Source: Chloropicon primus
Lineage: Eukaryota > Chlorophyta > Chloropicophyceae > Chloropicales > Chloropicaceae
Direction: 5' to 3'
NCBI GenBank assembly: GCA_023205875.1
Contig: CP060763.1
Coordinates: 372,001-436,000, forward strand
DNA length: 64,000 nt
A program made the position numbers and the translations under genes. The notes below the pieces were generated by a model. The model saw nothing but the letters and a program-made list of their open reading frames with translations. It did not search any database and was not told where the DNA came from. How positions within the stretch are numbered: the stretch's first letter is position 1; the number at the start of each line of letters is the position of its first letter. This document shows positions 28,974-39,052 of the stretch, one piece after another.

Positions 28974-29017
28974 CCAAAACCTTCCACCGAGGTATCAATC
29001 GAAAGCCCGTGAGATGC
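28974..29017 (-). promoter_or_regulatory. Composite element facing away from cactin
   Basis: On the minus strand: CATCTCACGGGCTTTC, an 18-base spacer ending GTGGA, then AGGTTTTGG. It lies between the LisH stop (28883) and cactin start (29145) but points left, the only site in this window not oriented to a downstream start codon. Confidence 0.6.
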
Positions 29018-29144
29018 CCTTCCGCTTGTTCAACACCTCGTTCCCATCCCCTTCACCGACCTTGCACAAGGCTCTCAACAAACACCACCCCACCCTCCAC
29101 CTTGAGGCGCCCCCCTCCATCGCCATCGTGTCATTGAGGAGGCC

Positions 29145-30983
29145 ATGGCGGAGGGGAGCGAGAGGCGAAGGCACAAGAGGAGGAGGAGGGAGGGGGAGGG
29201 GGAAGGCGAGGGTGGGAGGTCGAGGTCCCGGTCGCACCGCAGTCGACGGCGGAGGTCGCACCACCAAGTGCAGGAGCAGGCGGACCATATTGCCAAAGTC
29301 CTGCAAGAGACGGGCCGTGTCGTGGGCTACGAGGACGAGGAGAACCCGTTCGGCGATGAGAACTTGTCGCAAGCTTTCGTGTGGCACAAGAAGATCGAGA
29401 AGCAGCTTGAGGATGGCGTGACGGAGAACGCGTTCTCGGCCGAGCAGGTGAAGGAGAAGCACGAAGAGCGGCTGAGAGAGATCGAGCAGGTGAAGAAGAG
29501 GAGGGAGGAGAGGGAGAAGGAGCTGGCGAGGAAGCAGGAGGAGCTCGACGTGCTGCAGAAGGAGAGGGTCCTTGCGGAGGCTGCCGAGTTGGAGCAGAGG
29601 GACGAGGGGTTCCACGCCGAGCAGGCGAGGACGAGGTCTGAGATCAGGATCAGGGAAGGAAGGGCGAAGCCTGCGGACGTCTTTTATGATATCTTGAACG
29701 CGGTGTCGACCTCGGGGACGGACATACAGAACCCCAGTGGGATGTTGGACATGCTTGAGGCAAACGAGCTCGGTGACCTTGAGCGCGAGGCCAAGGCCCA
29801 CGCAGCTTTGGACGCCCACGACGAGGAGAAGTCGAGGTACTGGGCCGCCGTTTTGTTGCTCTGTGACCACGAGTTGGGCATACGCAGGCGGGAGGACGCC
29901 GGCCGGGGGGAGGGCGGCAGCAGCGGCGGCGGCGTGCACACGAGCTTGGATTCGGACATGAGAGAAGTTCTCGGAGGCAAGAACGTTGGCGAGCTCTTGG
30001 CGCTAGAGGCGGACATATCAGAAAAATTGGACAAGGGCACCACGGACGACGAGGAGTACTGGCAGCGCGTTCTGCAGAAGACCAAGCTGCAGCTTGCGAG
30101 GCACAAGGTGATGTACGCTTACAGCAAGAGGCTTGGGAACTTTCAAGAGCACGAAGGGGACTTCCAAGACGATATCCAGGGGGGGGATCAAGCCGAGGCC
30201 GAGCACGCCGTGGCCACCGCCGAGGACGACGCTGAGGCGGGTCCCGTTTACGCCAGGGAGTACTCCCCAGGTCCCGAGGATCTGGAGGATCCTGGCGACG
30301 GCGACGAGGGGAACGTCGTCGATGAAGCTGACGATCTTGCGGAAATTCGAGCCCTTCGAGCCCGAGTCCAGCAGGACGAGCACATGAAGCTGAATACTGC
30401 GGTCGGGGTGGGGGCCATCAACCGAAAGACCCTTGAGGCGACGAGGCAGGCGGCAAGGGGCGCGAGAGACTCGGCCGCCGCCTCGACCTCAGCCGCGAGC
30501 GGCAAGCTTGCGGCCTACTCGAGTCGCGTGATGGGGGAGACCTCAGAGAACGACTCTGTCTTCACCCAAGAAGTGAGGGTGGACAGGAAAGTGGAGTGGT
30601 GGCATCAGAAGTACCAGGCGAGAAAGCCAAAGTACTTCAACCGTGTTCACACCGGTTTCGAGTGGACCAAGTACAACCAGACGCACTACGATCACGACAA
30701 CCCTCCGCCAAAGGTCGTCAAGGGCTACAAGTTCAACATCTTTTATCCTGACCTTATCGACAAGACCAAGGCGCCTTCCTACAAAATCGAGAGGGACCCC
30801 GAGTCTCCTGATCATTCCACTTGCATCATCAGGTTCCAGGCCGGCCCGCCTTACGAAGACATCGCGTTCAAGATCGTGAACAAGGACTGGGAGTACAGCC
30901 ACAAATACGGCTTCAAGTCCTCCTTCGAGAGGGGCATCCTGCACCTGTTCTTCAACTTCAAGCGACAGCGCTATAGAAAGTAG
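29145..30983 (+). CDS. CACTIN: Cactin
   Basis: 612 residues, intronless. An RS/RR-rich N-terminus precedes the cactin middle domain (DHIAKVLQETGRVVGYEDEE, NPFGDENLSQAFVWHKKIEK, PADVFYDILNAV) and the highly conserved C-terminal domain (KPKYFNRVHTGFEWTKYNQT, KGYKFNIFYPDLIDKTKAP, RFQAGPPYEDIAFKIVNKDW, ending FFNFKRQRYRK). Cactin is a spliceosome-associated protein needed for splicing fidelity and, in animals and plants, development. The start is at the first ATG, in a CCATGG context. Confidence 0.95.
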   Translation: MAEGSERRRHKRRRREGEGEGEGGRSRSRSHRSRRRRSHHQVQEQADHIAKVLQETGRVVGYEDEENPFGDENLSQAFVWHKKIEKQLEDGVTENAFSAEQVKEKHEERLREIEQVKKRREEREKELARKQEELDVLQKERVLAEAAELEQRDEGFHAEQARTRSEIRIREGRAKPADVFYDILNAVSTSGTDIQNPSGMLDMLEANELGDLEREAKAHAALDAHDEEKSRYWAAVLLLCDHELGIRRREDAGRGEGGSSGGGVHTSLDSDMREVLGGKNVGELLALEADISEKLDKGTTDDEEYWQRVLQKTKLQLARHKVMYAYSKRLGNFQEHEGDFQDDIQGGDQAEAEHAVATAEDDAEAGPVYAREYSPGPEDLEDPGDGDEGNVVDEADDLAEIRALRARVQQDEHMKLNTAVGVGAINRKTLEATRQAARGARDSAAASTSAASGKLAAYSSRVMGETSENDSVFTQEVRVDRKVEWWHQKYQARKPKYFNRVHTGFEWTKYNQTHYDHDNPPPKVVKGYKFNIFYPDLIDKTKAPSYKIERDPESPDHSTCIIRFQAGPPYEDIAFKIVNKDWEYSHKYGFKSSFERGILHLFFNFKRQRYRK

Positions 30984-31415
30984 CCCGGTCGTCGTAACTG
31001 AACAACTGAATCAATAAAATCCTACGAAGAGCGTTTGAGTGTAGCTTTTCCCAGCACCTTTGGCTTTCGTGCCATGCACCCCCATTGCCCGCCCTTCACC
31101 ATTGGCCTCAACCCCCCAGCTGCTGATGATCAGAGACTGTGAGCGACGCGTTCGCCCTTCCCCGGAGGCGGCCACCACCTGGCTGCGTCACACACGATGT
31201 GTCCAAGCGGAGTGGACCTCGGGTGTGGACCGAATCCAATGAAATCTTTTGAGTAATGTGAAGAACGAGAACGTGCTCCTTGCCTTCCCACACCTTCCAT
31301 TGCCTTCCTTGTCATGCACTCCACCAATCCATCCTTGTCTTTGTGTAACCTCCCACACAGGAGAGAGAGAGAGAGAAGCAGAAGAGCACGATCGGTTGGT
31401 GAGAGGGGGAGCACG
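30984..31415. other. Intergenic region, nothing recognised
   Basis: A short GA-repeat at about 31362-31376 precedes the TFIIS start. No composite element was found. Confidence 0.5.
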
Positions 31416-32375
31416 ATGGGTCTAAGCGGAGGGGAGCTTGGTGTGAACGAGTTGTGCGGGTTGGTGGGGAAGATCGAGAAGCTTGCGAAGAATGCCGCGG
31501 AGAATGATTCGGACAAGAAAGGTGCAATAGCTCTCCTGGAACGGATTGGGAAGGAACTGAAGAACAAATCTGTGTTGGCCAAAGCCCAAGAGAAGGAGAA
31601 GGCTGGCAAGAGGTTGAAGCGGTTGGAGAAGCACGAGTGCCAGGGGTTAGCGAGCACGGCGAACAGGGTGTTAGGGGAGATCGTGAAGAGGTTCAAGAAC
31701 GAGGAGAGGGTCGCGCAGGGTGTGGCCAAGTTCAAAGAGACCAAGGGGGCCAAGCCTGTGGAGGACATGGTGAAGGTGAAGGTCACGGAGCACCCCAAGG
31801 TGGAGAGGGAGCAGGAGAAGGCTGCTGTTGCTGCTGCTGCTGCTCTGGTCGCCAAGGGGGACCCCTTCACGAACGCCAGGCAGGTCGTGAAGAAGGCCTT
31901 GCTGGAGGGATTGAAGCTGGCTTGCGAGGAGACGGGGAAGGATGTCGAACTGGCAGAGAAAGTGGCGACGGAGCTTGAGGAGGAGCTGAGTCAAAAGTAC
32001 AACACGGAGAGCAAGGTGTCCAAGGAATACAAGCTCAAGTACAGGAGCCTGAGCTTCAACCTGAAGGACAAGAATAACCCTGACCTGAGGAGTCGGGTGC
32101 TTTTGGGTGAGGTAGATTGCAAAGACCTCGTGACTTGGAGCCCCCAGCAGCTTGCCAGCGACAAGAGGAAGGAGGACAACGCCACCATCAAGAAGAACAT
32201 GCTGCTGAACGCCCAAGCGAGGAAGCCCACCGTTTCTTCCACGGACCAATTCAAGTGTGGCAAGTGCGGACAGAGGAAGTGTACCTATTATCAAATGCAA
32301 ACGAGGTCCGCTGATGAGCCCATGACCACCTTTGTGACTTGCACCGTGTGCAACAATCGCTGGAAGTTCAGCTGA
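31416..32375 (+). CDS. TCEA: Transcription elongation factor TFIIS
   Basis: 319 residues, intronless. It has an N-terminal LW-type helical domain (ALLERIGKELKNKSVLAKAQ), a central Pol II-binding domain (DPFTNARQVVKKALLEGLKL, KYKLKYRSLSFNLKDKNNPD, LRSRVLLGEV) and a C-terminal zinc ribbon at about 280-319 (FKCGKCGQRKCTYYQMQTRS, the catalytic acidic pair in ADEP, then CTVCNNRWKFS). TFIIS stimulates transcript cleavage by backtracked RNA polymerase II. The ATG at 31416 is chosen over an upstream in-frame ATG at 31314 in low-complexity sequence. Confidence 0.95.
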   Translation: MGLSGGELGVNELCGLVGKIEKLAKNAAENDSDKKGAIALLERIGKELKNKSVLAKAQEKEKAGKRLKRLEKHECQGLASTANRVLGEIVKRFKNEERVAQGVAKFKETKGAKPVEDMVKVKVTEHPKVEREQEKAAVAAAAALVAKGDPFTNARQVVKKALLEGLKLACEETGKDVELAEKVATELEEELSQKYNTESKVSKEYKLKYRSLSFNLKDKNNPDLRSRVLLGEVDCKDLVTWSPQQLASDKRKEDNATIKKNMLLNAQARKPTVSSTDQFKCGKCGQRKCTYYQMQTRSADEPMTTFVTCTVCNNRWKFS

Positions 32376-32501
32376 GGCGCCTTCGCCCACTTGCGGGTAG
32401 AAGCCTTTTCGATACCCTCTTGATGGAAGAATAAGAATAACTGTTTTACACCGTATATGATTCGTTATATGATTGCGGGGGTCTGTTGCGCGCCGCACGA
32501 C

Positions 32502-35174
32502 TCAATTGCAGATGGACTCTGCCCTCTCAAGGACTTTCTTGAGTTCCTTCAAGTCACTGGAGTCCTCAAAGTGATTGGATGCCTGCTTCACGATTCCCTT
32601 GAAGTGGTACTTGAGGCTGCTGACGCCGCTCTTGTCCTCGGGATTTGCTTCCGTGCATTTGATCGCCGCGTCGAGGAGGTCTGCGCTGGACTGGACAATT
32701 CTTGAAAAGAGCTCCTCGTCCCCTTTCCACTGAAGGCCCAGCAAGGCACGCGATTCCTTCAGATACATTTCTTTCATGCTCGCGTAGCTTTCCACCATCT
32801 TGTAGTAGCTGCCGAAGATGCGCCAAAGCTGGTGCCCAGCTGCACTCGTTGCCGCAAATTTCTTGAGAATGTCCAAGATCTTTTCCTCCATCGCTTTCCA
32901 CTCCTTCGAGCCCGCAGCAGGCAAGTCATTCTCAAAAGCGCTGGTGGCCTGCTCCTGCCCTTCTTCCTCATCATCCGAATCGTGGATCTCCAGGGTCTTC
33001 AAGTCCTCGTCGCTGATGTCGCCAGACTTTTCGACTTTGGTCTTCGCCCCGGAAGAACCCGAATGCTTGGCGTCCCGAATTATTCGCAGAAGCAGCTCCA
33101 AGGAGAACAGATTGACCTTGTGACAGCTTTCCATAGCGATCACCTTCTGCAGGCCGTAAACCCCCAGCATGACGTGCCCGCAGCGCAAGCCAGCTTCGAT
33201 GTAATTGTCCCACAGCTGCCAGGACTCGCGGCGCAGTCGAACGGCCTCCTTGAGGGCCGCAAAGGCCATCTTCCACGTCCGCCTCTTCATGTGCAGCGCG
33301 GCTAGATTGTTCCAGGCCTCCGCGTTCTCGGAATTGAGCTGGGTGACTCTTGTGAATGCTTTCAGCGCGTCGTCTTCCCTGTTTTCCCTCATGTAACAGT
33401 ATCCCACAGCGAACCAGCCGCTCGGATGCAATGGGTTCAGGGCAAGGGCCAACTCCCAGCTCTCGATCGCGGGCTTGTAATCATCATTCCTCATGGCGCT
33501 CGCCGCAAGGCTCCTCTGCGCCCTCGCGTGACGCTTTCCTGACCTCTCCCAAGCTTTCACGTAACACGAGTCGTCTTTGGTGACATCTCCGAGAGCGCAC
33601 CACAGCCTGGGATCGTCGGGAGACTCCTCGAGGCGATCGTTGATGAGTTTCTGGGCCTGGGCCGTCTTCTGCAGGAGCTGGTAGCACACGATCAAGTTAT
33701 CCCACTGCTCGTACTTCTCGAAGACTATCAGGGCGTTTCCAACCATCGCGTTGGACAAGAGCTGCTCCCCGTACTCTTTCTGAAAGAGCGGGAGGGGAGG
33801 GAACGCAATGGTAAAGGCCCCAGAAATTCTCATTGACACAGATGGTGTTGGAAGGGCCAAAGCCTCGACCAACTTCTCCATCCGCACCAGAGACCTCTCC
33901 CTGGTTCTGTTTCTCTCTCTCTCGAACCGGGCCGCGTGCAAGGTCGCGGCCATTTTCGCGAAAGCCCCTGGGGGATCCTGCTTGAAGATGCACTGGACGT
34001 ACGGCATCATCTCCCAGCTCTGCAGGTCGGTCCGCGCTTGATTCTTGCTCACCTGCACCAACCAAAGCAGCACCAATGCCTGCTCCGCGTGAGACAAGTC
34101 AGTGACCTCTTCCTCCTCTCCCTCGAGCCTGGGAAGGAGCAAAATGTCCTCTTGGTCCAGGCCCTCCATCAGCCAGTCCTTGGGCAGCTTCTCGTCCTCT
34201 CGCTCGGCCGCACTCGAGGAGTTCTCGCCCGCCTTCCTTTCCGTGAGCAGGACCATCTGGGCCTTCGCGTCCACCTGGTGGACGGTCCTCTTTCCCATCA
34301 CGCCGGTTTGCCTCAAATCCATCCCCAGCCTGTCGCTGGCCATCCCAATGAAGTCGGAAGCCTCGTTGACGCAGTGGTACGTCTGCATCACCATCGCGCA
34401 CTCCATCTCGAGAGCAGCCAAGCAGCCTTTGCCCCAAAGGTCCTCGTCCTTGTCGCGAAAGGTCTTCGAAAGTTCTTTCGCCAGCTGAACCAGAGACTCC
34501 TTCAGGGTCGCCGAGTTCTTGGACAGAAGCTTTTGGTGCAAGTGCAGCGTCCTTAGTTTCCACCACGGCGCCGTCGCGAGCTCCACGTCCGACGAGTCCG
34601 CAAAGTCGACTCCTCTGAAGATGGTGCTGGCCGTGCACAAGTATCCCACCAGCTCTGGCTTCCCTGCCACGTACTCGCCGTCCACGCTCATGTGCTTGAG
34701 AATCCACTTCCTCGACATGGCCTTCCCCTCCTCGCCCTTGCTCCTTGCCCCCGCGCCGTCCTCTCGAGCGCAGGCCTCGGGATCCTCCCCCACGGCCTCG
34801 GCGGGTGGCCCCGTCACGTTCGCCCTGACGAATACCAGGAGCGAAGCCACAGCGACCAGAAAGTAACCGATCTTGACCTCTCCATCCGTCACCTTCCCGC
34901 CGTCGCCCTCGAGCACCTTCTCCAGCTTCTCTATCCACGAGTCACTCGCACTGGCGCCTCTCAGCACGGGCTCCAACCTCCCAAGCCCCGCTCTCAGCAG
35001 GGGCAAGGCGTCCCCCTCGCCCAAGCAAAACGTCTCGAGGGCCGCCGCAACGTCCTTCGTCCTCTCGCATTCCTCCACGAGGCCAAGCAAGGACCTCGTC
35101 CCCTCCGAGTCGCCATACCCCTCAGTGGTCCTCTGCATCAGAACCACCTCCAACGCCTGCATAGCGGCCGCCAT
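32502..35174 (-). CDS. TTC27: TTC27/Emw1-like tetratricopeptide protein
   Basis: 890 residues, intronless. The N-terminal half contains the TTC27 segments WWKLRTLHLHQKLLSKNSAT and the acidic LPKDWLMEGLDQEDILLLPR. The C-terminal half has tandem TPRs: NALIVFEKYEQWDNLIVCYQ, SLAASAMRNDDYKPAIESWE, ALALNPLHPSGWFAVGYCYM, DALKAFTRVTQLNSENAEAW and NNLAALHMKRRTWKMAFAAL. Yeast Emw1 is essential and linked to cell-wall integrity; human TTC27 acts as a co-chaperone-like factor, including in assembly of PRPF8. The composite element lies about 180-230 bp upstream. Confidence 0.88.
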   Translation of the reverse strand: MAAAMQALEVVLMQRTTEGYGDSEGTRSLLGLVEECERTKDVAAALETFCLGEGDALPLLRAGLGRLEPVLRGASASDSWIEKLEKVLEGDGGKVTDGEVKIGYFLVAVASLLVFVRANVTGPPAEAVGEDPEACAREDGAGARSKGEEGKAMSRKWILKHMSVDGEYVAGKPELVGYLCTASTIFRGVDFADSSDVELATAPWWKLRTLHLHQKLLSKNSATLKESLVQLAKELSKTFRDKDEDLWGKGCLAALEMECAMVMQTYHCVNEASDFIGMASDRLGMDLRQTGVMGKRTVHQVDAKAQMVLLTERKAGENSSSAAEREDEKLPKDWLMEGLDQEDILLLPRLEGEEEEVTDLSHAEQALVLLWLVQVSKNQARTDLQSWEMMPYVQCIFKQDPPGAFAKMAATLHAARFERERNRTRERSLVRMEKLVEALALPTPSVSMRISGAFTIAFPPLPLFQKEYGEQLLSNAMVGNALIVFEKYEQWDNLIVCYQLLQKTAQAQKLINDRLEESPDDPRLWCALGDVTKDDSCYVKAWERSGKRHARAQRSLAASAMRNDDYKPAIESWELALALNPLHPSGWFAVGYCYMRENREDDALKAFTRVTQLNSENAEAWNNLAALHMKRRTWKMAFAALKEAVRLRRESWQLWDNYIEAGLRCGHVMLGVYGLQKVIAMESCHKVNLFSLELLLRIIRDAKHSGSSGAKTKVEKSGDISDEDLKTLEIHDSDDEEEGQEQATSAFENDLPAAGSKEWKAMEEKILDILKKFAATSAAGHQLWRIFGSYYKMVESYASMKEMYLKESRALLGLQWKGDEELFSRIVQSSADLLDAAIKCTEANPEDKSGVSSLKYHFKGIVKQASNHFEDSSDLKELKKVLERAESICN

Positions 35175-35351
35175 ACTTGCTCAAACCAAACGTCCTTCGA
35201 CCTTGACCTCCGCGATGACACAACGAACCGCTGCGCACGCCGATCCCTGCCTCTCCGTCGCCACCTCTCTCGTCACCTCCTCCCTTGGAGTGAGGTCTCA
35301 AGCAAACAAGGTACCACTCGATGGAGATATCAATCCAGTGCGGACTCAATC

Positions 35352-35406
35352 GAACGAGTTATCCGTCAACCAAAGTATCGACGGAAAGCTCGTGAGACGT
35401 AGCTTC
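35352..35406 (-). promoter_or_regulatory. TTC27: Composite promoter element upstream of TTC27
   Basis: In gene orientation: TACGTCTCACGAGCTTTC, an 18-base spacer ending GTTGA, then CGGATAACT. Confidence 0.72.
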
Positions 35407-35629
35407 GTGTGGCACCCTTTCCTCCCCTCGCCTCCCCTCGCCTCCCCTCGACCCTCTCGCCGCTCGACAAAGTTCGAGTCCGTGTCCGTCAGGTGGACAG
35501 CCGCAATCCAACTATTAAGTCTGCTGGGGACTGGAGCCTGGAGAGCCTGGAGGAGGTGAAGGTGAGTGACGAGGGACAGGAGGGAGATGAGGTCGAGGGA
35601 GAGGATGGAGAACACGCCGATGCCATCTT

Positions 35630-35675
35630 CGCATCAAGATCTTTCTCTCGAGCTCTCTCTCGAGAGGAATGACGT
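35630..35675 (+). promoter_or_regulatory. Composite promoter element, distal copy upstream of NDUFAF8-like gene
   Basis: GATCTTTC, an 18-base spacer ending CTCGA, then GAGGAATGACG. The last 16 bases (CTCGAGAGGAATGACG) are identical to the element upstream of the ankyrin-type gene at 52.2 kb. Confidence 0.6.
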
Positions 35676-35804
35676 TCTGTGGAGGTTTTGAGACGAGATC
35701 ACTCGTTTGGCTCTTCCTTTTGCTGATTGCCATTAGGATTGTTGTACAGGTTTGGTCAGCGAGAGGGAGGGACAGGAGGAAGGGGGAGGAGGAGGAAGGC
35801 ACAG

Positions 35805-35855
35805 AACGTAATCTTGGCTCAAGGGCTTTCGATTGACGAGAGCATCGGTCGTTAA
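35805..35855 (+). promoter_or_regulatory. Composite promoter element, proximal copy upstream of NDUFAF8-like gene
   Basis: ACGTAATCTTGGCTCAAGGG then CTTTC, an 18-base spacer ending ATCGG. It lies about 95-140 bp before the ATG at 35947. Confidence 0.6.
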
Positions 35856-35946
35856 GCTCACTGGTTCGGGTCTCCTTGTGTTCGACACAGATATAGAGGT
35901 TGAGATATTGAGGTTGGGATTGAGGTTGGGATTGAGGAGACAAGGT

Positions 35947-36147
35947 ATGCAAAAGGTGGCCAACGGCTTCTCCAAGTCGGTTCTGGCGTCGCTGACGACG
36001 TGCTCGCCGGAGGTGGCCACGTACGGGGCGTGCATAAAGCAGGGGTTGCCGGATATCCAGCGCGGGATGTGCGAGAAGCAGTTCCTGGCGTTGAAGAAGT
36101 GCTTCAGGAAGGAGCTCCGGGAGTCCATGAGGAAGGCGAGGAAGTGA
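35947..36147 (+). CDS. NDUFAF8: Twin CX9C mitochondrial protein, NDUFAF8-like
   Basis: A 66-residue protein. Four cysteines form two CX9C pairs (Cys19/Cys29 and Cys42/Cys52), the signature of small intermembrane-space proteins oxidised by Mia40. The spacing and the segments YGACIKQGLPDIQ and CEKQFLALKKCFRKEL resemble NDUFAF8, a complex I assembly factor that partners NDUFAF5. The plus strand is open upstream to 35833, but that part is repeat-derived. The homology call is by pattern only; another CX9C family is possible. Confidence 0.7.
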   Translation: MQKVANGFSKSVLASLTTCSPEVATYGACIKQGLPDIQRGMCEKQFLALKKCFRKELRESMRKARK

Positions 36148-36283
36148 GGGGCGGGGCCAGGGCAAGACTCGGACCCCTGGGTTGTAAACTAGAGGGGGTG
36201 CTTTCATCTGCAAAGACCTGCATTTATGGTATTTCTATTTTACTCTACTTCTGTTGTTACCAAAGGCGGTGGCGCGTCCGCCT

Positions 36284-37505
36284 CTACGGCGTAGGGGTGA
36301 CCCTGAACGTCTCCAGAGCTTCCCTGATGACGGAAAGCTTCTCCGAGGCGTCCTCGCCGCAAGAGTCCCCGCAAAAGTACTGACCATTCGCGATGAACAG
36401 CTTGTTGCTCTGGATGCAAACCGTGGAAAGCACTCTCTTGTTCCCCCTCGTCGTCTCCAGGGAGTAGTCGAAGTCGTAAAAGACCAACCCCTCGGCGGCC
36501 TCCCTCGTCGACAAATGGTTCAGGGTCGCCACCTTTGTGCTCTCCTGCGCGCAAGAAAAAACACCCAGAGTTAGAGCTGGAGAACCGACGACGACGACGG
36601 CGACGACGGCGAGAGGTTGTCTTCTCCAATGGGTGTGCTCACTCACCTTGTTCTTCTCGAAAGAGATGAGCCTGTCCGCAGCCTCCTCCACGGTTGCGAA
36701 CTCCTCCAGGGACCCCACCCGGACCGGGGTGACGGTCACGCCAAGGTTGTTGAATTTGTAGGACGGGTCCTTGAAGATGACCTCGGCGCCGCTCTTCGAC
36801 GCCTGGGCCCAATCAAGAGGCGGCCGCAGGCTGAAGCCGTTCCTCGCGTCGACGTAAACCTGCCCCTGCTGCGACTCTGCGATCCGGGAGAGAGACGACG
36901 AAACCACAAGCGTGTCGGAATAAGCGCGTCAGAACAAGAAGAGCGAGAGGACCTTGCTTTGTCGGCCACCTACCCGCGAGCGCCGGCCTGCGCGGTGCCA
37001 GAGCGAGCAGCATCAAGTAGTTGCAGAATCGCCTCGATCCCTTCGCCAGGTGCCACGGCACGCCCGCCTTGGGGTCCCCCGCCACACTCCCCGGGCCCGC
37101 TGTACTCGTACAGCACGAGGCCCCCACAATCGCTGCCCTCCTCGTGTGCGGCGTCTCCCGAAGCACGTCCTTGTCTTCGCCGTCGTCGTCGTCGTCGCTC
37201 CCTTGCTCCGACATCACCATCGCGCGATCCTCGAGACTCCTCGCAAGCCGCTCCACGGCACTCCTCGCCCGAACGACCAGCAAGGCCCTCTCCCCCACCC
37301 TCAGCCCCTCTCGAGGAGTCAGAACGCCCAGAAACTCCCTCCACTGCTGCTCTCCTCTTGCCGTCGAGGGAGAAGAAGAGGACGAGGGAGAAGAGGCGCA
37401 AGGACGAGGGAGAAGAGGGAGGCGAGCGAGGCGGCTCCTCCCACCCGAACCCTTCGGAGGCTTCGGATAAACCGCCACCACCCCTCGGTGACACGCCACC
37501 GTCAT
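36284..37505 (-). CDS. PsbP-domain thylakoid lumen protein
   Basis: Three exons on the minus strand: 37505-36974, 36876-36647 and 36544-36284, joining in frame to 340 residues. The first exon encodes a long plastid transit region with a twin-arginine-like stretch (SRRFCNYLMLLALAPRRPAL), suggesting Tat import to the lumen. The mature part has PsbP features: VYVDARNGFSLRPPLDWAQA, GAEVIFKDPSYKFNNLGVTV, EAADRLISFEKNK, FYDFDYSLETTRGNKRVLST and the C-terminal SEKLSVIREALETFRV. PsbP-like and PPD proteins assist photosystem II, photosystem I or NDH; which subtype this is cannot be told. Confidence 0.85.
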
Positions 37506-37602
37506 CCTTGGCGCTTGACCGGTGCTCCAAATCAATCCAAATCAATCCAAATCAATCCGGAGGAGGATGTCAATCTTGGTGCTCGTCGTTCTCAAACCAG
37601 AA

Positions 37603-37648
37603 CCAAATCCTTCGAGCGACGGCTCTTTCGAAAGATCACGACACACTC
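37603..37648 (-). promoter_or_regulatory. Composite promoter element, proximal copy upstream of PsbP-like gene
   Basis: In gene orientation: GTGTGTCGTGATCTTTC, an 18-base spacer ending CTCGA, then AGGATTTGG. Confidence 0.68.
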
Positions 37649-37910
37649 CTTCCCCTGGTGTCCCACACCTCGCCCTCAAGTCCCTCTCCCGACTCCAATC
37701 GTCTCCCGAACCCCTCGCCGTCCCCTCCTCCTCCTCTCCCCTCTCTCCACTTCGCCTTCCACAGAATCCTCACCAGATCACCTCTACCTTCAAGCGACGG
37801 CTCTTTCGAAAGATCACGACACACTCCTTCCCCTGGTGTCCCACACCTCGCCCTCAAGTCCCTCTCCCGACTCCAATCGTCTCCCGAACCCCTCGCTCCT
37901 CGTCCCCTCC
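37612..37910. repeat. Tandem duplication, offset 178 bp
   Basis: About 105-120 bp starting at the GCGACGGCTCTTTCG core and running through CCCCTGGTGTCCCACACC to CCCGAACCCCTCG is near-perfectly repeated (left copy from about 37615, right copy from about 37793). The near identity in noncoding DNA implies a recent event. Confidence 0.9.
37782..37827 (-). promoter_or_regulatory. Composite promoter element, distal copy upstream of PsbP-like gene
   Basis: Duplicate of the proximal element, displaced 178 bp; the spacer ends CTTGA here. Confidence 0.65.
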
Positions 37911-38326
37911 TCCTCCTCTCCTGTCTGTCTGTTCTGGGGAGGATTTGCCCTGCGTATCTAGTAACAGGTGTACTATATTATTACACTCATTACTAGATGG
38001 CGGCGCTGAATTCTTTTTTTTTAGCGGCGAGAAGAACACAAAAAAGGAGCGAAGACTCGACCGACGCGAGAGAGAGACGACCAAGGTAAGGGGCGAGGAA
38101 ACGAGGGACGAGGAAGGTGGAAGGTGACGAAGGCGTCCGGACCATGACATCCGCCTTGTTGTGAGGATTCCGTCGGTCCAATTGGTTATGTCAGGAGGTC
38201 ACTAACCACGAAACAAACCGGAATCTTTTCTTTTTCTTTTTCTTTTTCTTTTTCTTGATGATGGGGATGATGAATGAATGATGGTGGTTGGTGTTGGCAT
38301 CCATGGCAGGGAGTTTGATAGATTGA

Positions 38327-38869
<543 letters not shown>

Positions 38870-39052
38870 GGGCGGCATATGCGGTAGCTTTAAGGACACT
38901 TTTAAGACACATGTGATATAAAAAATTGATAAAAAAGAAAGGAGAATGTCGCGACCCGCGCCGCGGTGGTCGTTCGTGGGTCGTGTCCGAAGCCGCTTGC
39001 CTTTTCTGATTTTTGTACAAAACTTTTGAGAGGAGCTCCCTTCTGAACTGAT

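Larger units (their letters stand above)
35175..35946. other. Divergent promoter region (TTC27 / NDUFAF8-like) with three elements
   Basis: It contains one minus-oriented element serving TTC27 and two plus-oriented elements whose CTTTC cores are 185 bp apart (35641 and 35826). An ATTGAGGTTGGG minisatellite lies at about 35897-35938. No gene is seen. Confidence 0.65.
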
